18,101 bases of DNA from CAZCAC01 sp964496575 (GTDB taxonomy: Bacteria; Planctomycetota; UBA1135; GCA-002686595), in contig CAZCAC010000155.1 of assembly GCA_964496575.1 (NCBI GenBank), forward strand, positions 1-18,101. The letters run 5' to 3'. Position numbers and translations under genes: made by a program. This document shows, in pieces, positions 7,000-14,900 of the stretch (position 1 is its first letter; the number at the start of each line of letters is the position of its first letter). The notes under the pieces were generated by a model, which worked only from the letters and a program-made list of their open reading frames with translations, ran no database searches and had not been told where the DNA came from.

Positions 7000-9602
7000 T
7001 CGGAGTCCTCCCGATCCGACTCATCCTCGCCCGGTCCGACGCCGGAACGTCCCTCGGATTCCTCGCTTCGTCCGACATAGCCTGTTTCGATGAGAGTCTT
7101 CATCATCGCAGCGCCCGCGGGGACGTCGATCCCCACCTTGCGCTCGCGCTGCTTCTCCTCACTCTCCAGCACCCTGGGAATCGTCTTGCCGGCGATCTCC
7201 TCCCGTCGCAAGGGCACGATCGCGAGGTTCACTTGCTCCAGCGGATCGTCCTCGATGCTGAAGATGCGCACCTGTCCTCCCGGGTCGGGCTCCTGCCCCC
7301 AGTCGCCCCCTTTCGGCGCGTAGTGGGTGACGTGCACCCCTTCGCGCCAGCCGAGGAGCTGCAGCCCGTGGTGGCCGTTCCAGTACCCCTTCTCGGTCTG
7401 GTAGAAGATCGGCATCGGCTCGAGCTCGGGTTCGAGCAGGTTGTGCGCGTCGGCGACCTGGCTCATCGTCCCGCCCCCGAGCATCGCCAGGGTCGGCGCG
7501 AGGTGGCGGTTGGAGACCTCGGCCAGGACGCGCTGTCCCTCGGGCAGGCCAGGACCGGCGATGATCAGCGGGACCTTGACCACCTCGGTCCACAGCGCGT
7601 GGCCGTGCTCGAGCATGTCGTGGTCGAGCAGCTCCTCGCCGTGGTCGCTGGTGAAGACGACGATCGTCTTCTCGGTGAGGCCCAGCGCCTCCAGCTGCTC
7701 GAGGATCCGACCGACGAAGTGATCGCCGGTGCCCACGCTGGCGTCGTAGCGGTCGTTCAGCCAGCGGATGTGGTCCTCGGGGATCACGCGCTCGGGGTGC
7801 GGCGTCCCGTCAGGGTCGCGCCCCTCGCCCTTGTTCAGTCGCCCGGCGTAGTGGTTCATCCCGTCGACCTCCACCCCGCGGCGGACCTCCTGAGGGAAGT
7901 CCTCCGGTTCTTTCCCGCCGAGACGGTGTAGCTCCGACTCGATCGGCTCGTGCGGCGTGTGCGGGTCGACCAGCTGCAGGTAGAGGAAGAAGCGGCTGTC
8001 CGCGACGCCGTCGAGGGTGCGTTCGATCTCGCCGATCACGGAGTCGGTCATCCGCATCCGCGCGTCGTCGTCGAAGGTTTCGAAGCCCTGGTCGAAGTGG
8101 CGATCCTCGTCGATCAGCGGATTGCAGGAAACCGCCGCCGTCGTGTAGCCGCGCTGCTGCAGCACCTCCGCGACCGTCTCGTAGCCGAGGTTCAGCGTGC
8201 ACGCGGCGTTGCTGACCACTCCGTGCTCGTAGGGGAGGAGCCCGGTCAATAGCGACGCGGTCGAGGGCCAGGTCCAGCTCGAGGTGGCGAAGGCGTTCTC
8301 GAACAACACGCCTCGCTCGGCGAGGGCGTCGGCGTGTGGTGTTGTGCGCTTCGCGTAGCCGTAGCAGGACATCCGATCTGCCCGCAGGGTATCCATCACG
8401 ATGAACAGCAGGTTCGGCTGCTCGGTCGAGGCTCGCTGGCGCGGGCGCCGGTGCCAGCGTTCCAGCAGGAGGTCGCCGAAGCCGCAGCGGAAGCAGAAGG
8501 GGTGGGCGGCGTAGAGCGCCTCGGTCGCCTCGTCGCCGAAGCTGGTGCGCAGCGTGACCACCTGTCCCGGCTTCAGCGGTAGCCTCCCGTTCTCGCCGAC
8601 GTGGCGCCACTCCCGGTCCTTCCCGGTGTCGCCTTCCCGTCGGTGGACGATCACCTCGTCGAAGACGCTCTCCCCGTCGACCAGCACCTCGAAGCGCACC
8701 GAGATCGACTCGATACCGAGGCCGTCCATCGGCGAGGGCCGATCGTTTCCCTTCTCGTCGGGCCAGTGATGCGAGAGCTCGAAGTCGATCTGCGCCGCCG
8801 CGATCAGGTCGACCTCGCCGTCTCGCTCGGTGACGGTGAAGCGCAGCTCGCTGGGCGGCGGCATCTGCAACGCCGGCTTGTCGCCGGTGTCGAACTCGGC
8901 GGCGGTCAGTCGCCAGTCGTTGAAGGGCGTGATCACCAGCTTCATCCCCTTCGCCTCCTCCGCGCGCCGGATCACCGTCCACCGCTCTGGCGTGCCGACC
9001 AGCTCCGCGACCACCTCGCGCACCGGCATCGTCGGCGCCTCGTTCGCGTCGCGCCAGAGGAGCCACCCCGGCACGCCCAGGCCGAAGAGGCCGAGGAGCA
9101 CCACGGTGGGGATCGCGGCGAGCACTCGCCGCGCGCCCGCGTTCCGCTCGGACACCAGCGCGATCCCGGCGAGGACCGCCGCCTCGCCGAACGCGAGCGC
9201 CACCAGCAGGTGGAGGTTGGCGAGCCCCGGCGCGCCCGCCAGCGCCACCTCGGCGTCCCGCGCCACCGGCCAGCCGGTGATCGCCGAGAGGAAGAGCAGG
9301 CCGGCGAAGACGAAGCCGCCGAAGCGGCGCGCGCCCCCGGTGCTCCAGAGCAGCGCGGCGCCGACCAGCCCCATCACCAGCGACTGGACGGCGAGCTCCG
9401 GCAGCTCGCCGAGGGCTCCCCAGCGGGCGAGGGCGGGGTCGATCCCGCGGTGCCAGACGGCGAGCTCGGTCAGGACCTCGAGCCGGACCAGGGCCAGGAC
9501 GCCGGCGGCGAGCAGACCGGGACCGATCCAGGCGCGTCCGAGGGGCGTGGTGGGGGCGCCGGCGGCCTCGCCGGGGCGATTGTCGGGGTCAGGGGGGCAC
9601 AT
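6996..9602 (-). CDS. Membrane-anchored sulfatase-fold hydrolase/transferase (first paralogue)
   Basis: 868 residues from the ATG at 9602, chosen because the protein then begins just before the first helix as in its paralogue; the open frame extends to 10088 but that part is antisense to the small basic gene. Five hydrophobic helices (about 24-50, 58-85, 90-112, 123-147, 156-181) precede an external beta-rich domain with a GQVVTLRTSF stretch and FGDLLLERW, both recognisably shared with the second paralogue. The PF00884-type domain begins near residue 396 (PNLLFIVMDTLRADR, Asp404); the nucleophile motif SWTWPSTASLLTG has Thr444, and FTSDHGEELLDHD supplies metal ligands. No Shine-Dalgarno sequence precedes the ATG. 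The gene heads a three-gene operon with its paralogue and the ApaH-like gene. Its substrate is unknown; a formylglycine sulfatase is unlikely because the Cys/Ser is missing. Confidence 0.85.
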   Translation of the reverse strand: MCPPDPDNRPGEAAGAPTTPLGRAWIGPGLLAAGVLALVRLEVLTELAVWHRGIDPALARWGALGELPELAVQSLVMGLVGAALLWSTGGARRFGGFVFAGLLFLSAITGWPVARDAEVALAGAPGLANLHLLVALAFGEAAVLAGIALVSERNAGARRVLAAIPTVVLLGLFGLGVPGWLLWRDANEAPTMPVREVVAELVGTPERWTVIRRAEEAKGMKLVITPFNDWRLTAAEFDTGDKPALQMPPPSELRFTVTERDGEVDLIAAAQIDFELSHHWPDEKGNDRPSPMDGLGIESISVRFEVLVDGESVFDEVIVHRREGDTGKDREWRHVGENGRLPLKPGQVVTLRTSFGDEATEALYAAHPFCFRCGFGDLLLERWHRRPRQRASTEQPNLLFIVMDTLRADRMSCYGYAKRTTPHADALAERGVLFENAFATSSWTWPSTASLLTGLLPYEHGVVSNAACTLNLGYETVAEVLQQRGYTTAAVSCNPLIDEDRHFDQGFETFDDDARMRMTDSVIGEIERTLDGVADSRFFLYLQLVDPHTPHEPIESELHRLGGKEPEDFPQEVRRGVEVDGMNHYAGRLNKGEGRDPDGTPHPERVIPEDHIRWLNDRYDASVGTGDHFVGRILEQLEALGLTEKTIVVFTSDHGEELLDHDMLEHGHALWTEVVKVPLIIAGPGLPEGQRVLAEVSNRHLAPTLAMLGGGTMSQVADAHNLLEPELEPMPIFYQTEKGYWNGHHGLQLLGWREGVHVTHYAPKGGDWGQEPDPGGQVRIFSIEDDPLEQVNLAIVPLRREEIAGKTIPRVLESEEKQRERKVGIDVPAGAAMMKTLIETGYVGRSEESEGRSGVGPGEDESDREDSE

Positions 9603-9923
9603 CGGGGAAAAGCGGCTGCGCAGGGTACGAGGGCCCGCGCCGGGGGGTGGCGGGGACTCGCCACATCTTACGGTGGCGACGCGCCGATTCCGCCAACCCG
9701 GATCACCCCGCGAGGTAGCGGGCGCCGGCCGGGATTTCGCGGCGAGCGGGTCCCCCGGAGAGGAAGAATCGTCGCTCCCGAGGCCGAAAGGAGAGGAAAA
9801 ACGCCCCCCGTCGGGAGAATCGGGCCCTTTCCGGCCTTGCCGCGCCTCGCACGATCGGCTACAACCTTTCGCTCGTTTCCCGCGCCTCCGGGCGCCCCAC
9901 CCCCCGACCACGTTCGAAGAATC
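9603..9923. other. 321-base divergent intergenic region
   Basis: This gap separates the start of the sulfatase-fold operon (leftward) from the small basic gene (rightward). I see one reasonable promoter, facing right (9837-9865). Facing left, TACCCT (minus strand, about 19 bases before the ATG at 9602) and TAAGAT further up are -10-like but lack -35 partners. A short hairpin, GTGGCG (9647-9652) with CGCCAC (9659-9664), lies in the probable leader of the sulfatase operon. No conserved gene is seen in it. Confidence 0.6.
9837..9865 (+). promoter_or_regulatory. Candidate promoter of the small basic protein gene
   Basis: TTGCCG (9837-9842, 4 of 6 to the -35 consensus), a 17-base spacer, and TACAAC (9860-9865, 4 of 6 to the -10 consensus). 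Transcription would start near 9872 and leave a leader of about 50 bases before the ATG at 9924. This local sequence is less GC-rich than its surroundings, which supports a promoter. Visual match only. Confidence 0.45.
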
Positions 9924-10049
9924 ATGGCCAAGTCCCAGTACAAAGCCGGCGGTCCGACCCGCGGACGGCGTCGCGTGCGCAAGATGGGCATGGGGTCCGG
10001 AAAAGCGGTCGCCACGCTCAAGGCCAAGGGCAACAAGAAGCAGGGCTGA
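9924..10049 (+). CDS. Small, highly basic protein of unknown function
   Basis: 41 residues, beginning MAKSQYKAGGPTRG and ending TLKAKGNKKQG. It has 8 Lys and 5 Arg, no Asp, Glu, Cys or Trp, and is rich in Gly, which points to an RNA- or DNA-binding or ribosome-associated peptide. I do not recognise a named family; small basic proteins of this sort (for example TIGR04137) occur in Chlamydiae, Verrucomicrobia and Planctomycetes, but I see no convincing alignment by eye. Support for it being real: biased composition, an upstream -35/-10 pair, a start codon with GAAG close by, and a very strong hairpin 38 bases after the stop. It is antisense to an open frame that continues from the sulfatase-fold gene, which I regard as non-coding there. 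Confidence 0.7.
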   Translation: MAKSQYKAGGPTRGRRRVRKMGMGSGKAVATLKAKGNKKQG

Positions 10050-10081
10050 GGCTCTTCGAGCTTCCGGCTCGCTCACAGCAA

Positions 10082-10135
10082 GGAACACGTCGAGGCGAGG
10101 TGGCGCCGGCCACCTCGCCTCGACGCCGTCGTTCC
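10082..10135 (+). terminator. Very strong hairpin after the small basic gene
   Basis: A perfect 17-bp stem, 10088-10104 with 10109-10125, closes on the tetraloop GCCG. A further 5-bp outer pairing, GGAAC (10082-10086) with GTTCC (10131-10135), extends it beyond a small internal loop. It lies 38 bases after the stop codon and would terminate or stabilise the small-gene transcript. There is no T-run, so it may act as a 3' end stabiliser or as a bidirectional barrier. Confidence 0.6.
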
Positions 10136-10214
10136 GGCGCCCGTGAAGGCGTTCCGGGTGGCCTCGCGCCGACGTAGGGCGAGCTCCGGCCGACTGGACC
10201 GGGCCGACCCATTC

Positions 10215-10238
10215 TGGTGAGATCCGAGGCGCTCACCA
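10215..10238 (+). promoter_or_regulatory. Leader hairpin with GAGG in its loop, upstream of the antiporter
   Basis: TGGTGAG (10215-10221) pairs with CTCACCA (10232-10238), a perfect 7-bp stem around a 10-base loop that contains GAGG (10226-10229). The hairpin ends four bases before the antiporter ATG. GAGG is the only Shine-Dalgarno-like sequence for this gene and is 13 bases from the ATG in the linear sequence. The hairpin would expose it in the loop and bring it nearer the start, or could block ribosome entry. Whether it is functional cannot be told from the sequence. Confidence 0.3.
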
Positions 10239-10242
10239 CCCG

Positions 10243-11961
10243 ATGGATCTCTTCTACGCCACCCTTCCCGCGATCGCCATCGCGCTGCTCGCCGGCCTCT
10301 GGGCCGGCGGACAGGCGCAGCGGGTGGGGATTCCCCGCGTGACCGCCTACCTCGTGGTCGGCATGCTCCTCGGCCCGCACCTCCTCGGCCGCGCCGCCGA
10401 AGGGGCGGCCTGGGCCCGGCCGCTGACCATCGGGAGCGACTCGGTCGGCGTGCTGAACCTGCTCGAGCAGGTGGCGCTCGGCTTCATCCTCTTCCGCGTG
10501 GGCTGCGAGTTCCGCTTCGCCGGGCTGCGGCGCAGCGGGCCGAAGATCGCGCTGCTCTCCAGCGCCGAGATACTCGTCACCGGCGCCTGCCTCTTCCTGG
10601 CGGTGTGGGCGATCACCCGCGACCCGCTGCTGGCGATGCTGGCCCCGCTCCTGGCCACGGCCAGCGCGCCCAGCGCGACGTTGCTCACCCTGCGCGAGGT
10701 GGAGGCGGAGGGGCCGAGCTCGCGGACGCTGATCCAGCTGGTCGGGCTGAACAACCTGGTCACCCTGCTCGCCTTCCCGATCGTGCTCGCCTGGACGCTG
10801 AGCGCGGGCGAGCCGGCGCAGGCCACCGGGCAGGCGCTCATCGCGCTGGTCGGCGGGGCGGTGATCGGGCTGATCGCGGCGGTCCTGACCGAGAGCTGGA
10901 CCTCGAAGCGCGAGCGCACCGTGCTCGGCGTGATGCTGGTCTTCGCCTGCCTGGGCCTCGCCTTCGCGATCGACACCGAACCGACCGGGCCGGCGATGCT
11001 CGCCTGCTTCGGCGCGGGGGTCGCGCTGGTCAACTCCTCGCCGCACGCCGACAAGATGAACGAGGTGCTGGAGAGCGCGGTCTACCCCTTGTACGTGCTC
11101 TTCTTCATCGGCGCGGGTGCGGAGCTGCACCTCGAGAGTCTCGCGCACCTCGGCCTGCTCGGGGTCGCGTTCATCGCCGCGCGCACCGTCGGCAAGGTCC
11201 TCGGCACCCGGCTCGGCCTGCAGCTCGCCGGGTGGCAGGAGTCGGCGCCGCGCTCGCTGGGCACGGGGCTCCTGTGTCAGGCGGGGGTCGCGCTCGGTCT
11301 GGTCGCGGCGCTGGAGCAGGAGGCGCCCGAGCGCACCGTGGCGCTGCGCAACGTGGCGCTCGCATCGGTGGTCTTCTTCGAGTTCATCGGCCCCTACCTC
11401 ACCCGCCGCACCGTGGTCAAGGCGGGGGAGGTCAAGCTGGCCAACCTGATGAAGCCGGTCCGCCACCCCGGAGTGGTGCTCGAGGTCGTGAGGGAGCTGG
11501 TGCGCAACCTGGGCGTGCGCACCTGGCGCGGCGACGGCTCCGACGAGGGGCTCACCGTGCGCCACGTCATGCGCCGCGCGACCGGGGTGGCGCGCGCGAA
11601 CACGCCCTTCGACCAGGTGCTCAAGCTGGTCGGCGAGATCGGCTCCGACCTCCTGCCGGTCACCGACGAGGACGGCAACTTGCTCGGGCTGATCTCCTTC
11701 AACGACATCAAGGACATCCTCTACGATCCCACGCTGCGCACGCTGGTGATCGCCGAGGACCTGATGCAGCCGCTCAGCGAACCGGTCGGCCCCGACCTGC
11801 CGGTGCGCCAGGCGCTGGCGCTGATGGACTCCCGGCACGTGCACTCGGTGCCGGTGGTCGAGGAGCGGCGGTTGCTCGGCATGCTCAAGCGGAGCGACGT
11901 GTACGCCACGCTGCACCGCGCGTTCAAGACGGAAGCGAAGACGTCGCCGTCGGATTCGTGA
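10243..11961 (+). CDS. CPA2-family cation:proton antiporter-like membrane protein with CBS pair
   Basis: 572 residues. The first 390 residues form a membrane domain with about 12 hydrophobic helices, in the Na+(K+)/H+ exchanger (NapA/KefB) style: GIPRVTAYLVVGMLLGP near the start, VALGFILFRVGCEF, ATASAPSATLLTL, and a late QAGVALGLVAALE. Exchangers of this family normally carry Asp-Asp, or Asn/Gln-Asp, in the helix after the ATSxxS-like break to bind ion and proton. Here the corresponding segment reads LVGLNNLVTLL, with N170 and N171 and no Asp. The soluble C-terminus has two CBS motifs (about 439-495 and 505-565; VRHVMRRATG, LLPVTDEDGNLLGLISF, LMQPLSEPVG, HSVPVVEERRLLGMLKRSDV), which usually sense adenine nucleotides. 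It lies 22 bases upstream of the helicase-nuclease gene and is probably co-transcribed with it. It could be a channel, a sensor or an uncoupled exchanger. Confidence 0.85.
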   Translation: MDLFYATLPAIAIALLAGLWAGGQAQRVGIPRVTAYLVVGMLLGPHLLGRAAEGAAWARPLTIGSDSVGVLNLLEQVALGFILFRVGCEFRFAGLRRSGPKIALLSSAEILVTGACLFLAVWAITRDPLLAMLAPLLATASAPSATLLTLREVEAEGPSSRTLIQLVGLNNLVTLLAFPIVLAWTLSAGEPAQATGQALIALVGGAVIGLIAAVLTESWTSKRERTVLGVMLVFACLGLAFAIDTEPTGPAMLACFGAGVALVNSSPHADKMNEVLESAVYPLYVLFFIGAGAELHLESLAHLGLLGVAFIAARTVGKVLGTRLGLQLAGWQESAPRSLGTGLLCQAGVALGLVAALEQEAPERTVALRNVALASVVFFEFIGPYLTRRTVVKAGEVKLANLMKPVRHPGVVLEVVRELVRNLGVRTWRGDGSDEGLTVRHVMRRATGVARANTPFDQVLKLVGEIGSDLLPVTDEDGNLLGLISFNDIKDILYDPTLRTLVIAEDLMQPLSEPVGPDLPVRQALALMDSRHVHSVPVVEERRLLGMLKRSDVYATLHRAFKTEAKTSPSDS

Positions 11962-11983
11962 GTGCAACTGGAGGAACGAGCTG

Positions 11984-14900
11984 ATGGACGTGAGCGATGA
12001 CGAGGTGGCCCCGGATCCGGAGACGGAGACCCCCGAGCTCCCCACGCCTCCCGCGGCCGAGGTCTTCCTGACGGTCGAGCTCGATCGGCGCATCAACTAC
12101 GCCTTGCAGCAGAACCGCGTGCCGGTGGTCAAGCGCGTGTCGATCGAGCATCGGGGGGCGTCGACCCTCGAGGAGCTCGTGCTCGTGGTGCGCTGCGAAC
12201 CCGAGTTCGCGCCGGAGTGGACGCTGCCGATCGATCGCATCGCGCCGGATTCGGTGCACCACGTCGACAATCCCGCGCTCGAGCTCTCGCCGGCCTTCCT
12301 CGAGGCGGTCCGCGAGCGCGTGGCGGGGACGATGTGCTTCGAGGTGCGCCGAGGGGAGGAAGTCCTCGGCGCGAGGACCGAGGCGATCGAGCTCCTGGCG
12401 CGCGAGGAGTGGAGCGGGCTCGGCTCGCTCCCCGAGATCCTCGCCGCCTTCGTCCTGCCCAATCACCCCGTGGTCGAGGAGCTGCTCGGCGCGGCGGCGG
12501 CCCAGCTCGAGCGCTGGAGCGGCGATCCGAGTCTCAGCGGCTACCAGACCCACGACCCGGCGCGGATCGCGAGCATGGCGGCCGCGGTCTACGCCGCGAT
12601 GGTCGCGAGAGATCTCTCCTATGCGAACCCGCCGGCGAGCTTCGAGTCACTCGGACAGAAGGTGCGCCTGCCGGGTCGCGTGGTGGAGACCGGCCTCGCC
12701 ACCTGCCTCGACGCGGCGCTGCTCGCCGCGGCCTGCCTGGAGCAGATCGGGCTGCACCCGCTGGTGCTCCTGACCCGGGGACACGCCTTCACCGGCGTCT
12801 GGCTCGACGAGCAGACCTTCGCCGAGCCCGCGACCGACGACGGCGCGCGGATCAAGAAGCGCGTCGACCTCGGCGAGCTGCTCGTCTTCGATCCGACCCT
12901 GGTCACTCGCAAGCCGACCCCCGACTTCGAAGCCGCGGTCGCGGAGGCGCGGCGGCAGCTCGACCGGCTGGAGGAGTTCAGCTGCGCCGTCGACGTCGCC
13001 CGGGCGCGGAAGGGGGGGCTGCGGCCGCTGCCCGAGCGCGTGCCCGTCGAGGCGGGGGAGCTCGAGGGGGACGACGCGCCGGAGGATCGCTCCGGGAGCT
13101 CGTCCGCGCCCGACCTCGACCGTCTGGGGATCGGGGAGCGCGCCCCGCGCACCTCCACGCTCGAGCCGCCTCCGGGCGCGTCCCGACTCGATCGCTGGCG
13201 CCGCAAGCTGCTCGATCTCACGCTACGCAACCGCCTGCTCAACTTCCGCGAGACGAACAGCACCGTGCCACTCCTGTGCCCCGACCTCGCCGCGCTGGAA
13301 GACGTCCTCTCCGGCGGCTCGAGCTTCCAGGTTCGACCTCGCCCCGACGAGCTGGAGAGCAGTGATCCTCGAGCGCAACGCGACGAGGGGGCGATCGACG
13401 AGCTCCTGCGCGGCGAGCTCTCCGCGCGCCGACTCTGCGCCGACCTCTCGAAGGCGAAGCTGGAGCGCCGCCTCCTGGAGATCTACCGCCAGGCGCGACG
13501 TGAGCGGGAGGAGGGTGGCGTGAGCGCGCTCTACCTCGCGCTCGGCTTCCTCGAGTGGTACGAGAACGGCTCCTCCCGGCGCACCTGCCGGGCGCCGATC
13601 CTGCTCCTGCCGCTCGAGCTCTCGCGCCGCACGGTGCGGTCCGGTTTCTCGCTGCGCCTCGCCGACGAGGACCCGATGGTCAACGTGACGCTGCTGGAGA
13701 TGCTGCGCACCGACCACGGCCTCGTCGTCCCCGGGCTGAATCCCTTGCCCGGTGACGACTCCGGTGTCGACGTCGACGAGGTGCTGCGGATCTTCCGCCA
13801 CACCGTGCGTGACATCGACCGCTGGAACGTCACCGAGACCTCGGCGGTGGGGTTCTTCTCCTTCTCGAAGTTCCTGATGTGGACCGATCTCTCCGAGCGC
13901 GCGGACTCGCTGCTGGAGAACGACCTGGTGGCGCACCTCGTCGAGAGGCCCGGCGAGGACTTCGAGGCGGACGGTGAGTTCCCCGCGCCGGAGACGCTCG
14001 ACGAGCGCTATCCCCCGACCGCGACCTCCTGCCCGCTGCCGGTCGACTCCTCGCAGCTCAGCGCGATCCACGCCGCGGCCGCCGGTCGCAGCTTCGTGCT
14101 CGAGGGGCCGCCGGGGACCGGGAAGTCACAGACGATCACCAACCTGATCGCGCACTGCCTGGGGCAGGGCAAGACTGTGCTCTTCGTCTCCGAGAAGATG
14201 GCGGCGCTGGAGGTGGTGCGCACCCGCCTCGAGTCGATCGGGCTGGGGCCCTTCTGCCTGGAGCTGCACTCGAACAAGGCGCGCAAGCGACACGTGGTGG
14301 AGCAGCTCGGCGCGGCGCTCGATCTCGTCGCTCACGCGGACGAGGAGGAGTGGCGCGCCGACGCGGAGCGGCTCGAAGGACTGCGCGGCGCGCTGAACGG
14401 CTACGTGAGCGCCCTGCACGCGCCGCGCGAGACCGGCGAGAGCCTCTACCAGGGGATCTCCCGCTCGATCGGCTTGCGGAGCACTCCGCGCCTCGACCTC
14501 GAGCTGCCCCGGGGCCTCGACGCGGCGGGGCTCGCCACCGTCCGGGAGTGTCTCGACGCGCTGGTCATCGCCGACGAGCTCTCCGAGGACGTGGCCACGC
14601 ACCCCTTCCGGGCGGCGCGCCGCCGGGAGTTCTCGCCGCTCTGGCGCGAGGAGGTCGAGCGCGCGCTCGGTCCGCTGATCGATACGACCGGAGCCCTCGA
14701 CGAGCGGTTGCAGGCCGTCGCGGGACACCTCGGCGTTCAGGCGGAAGCGGCCAGCCTCGAGGCGCTGGGGCTTCTGGTCGAGGCCGCCGGCCGGCTGATC
14801 GACGCGCCCGCGCCACCCGAGGAGCTGCTGACGCGCTCGGACTGGGAGTCCCTGCGCGAGCAGGTGGAGGAGTGGATCGCGAGCGGGCGCCGGCGGAATC

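Noticed and set aside
4498..9602. Annotation of both sulfatase-fold genes as formylglycine arylsulfatases
   Set aside because: The aligned nucleophile is Thr (409 and 444) in both and not Cys or Ser, so the formylglycine modification is not possible at that residue.
9603..10088. N-terminal extension of the first sulfatase-fold protein
   Set aside because: The extension has no conserved feature, crosses the promoter and coding region of the small basic gene, and the paralogue begins at the position matching the ATG at 9602.
10018..12096. A 692-codon open frame on the minus strand opposite the antiporter
   Set aside because: It is His/Gln/Arg-rich with no motif and is antisense to a well-supported membrane protein.
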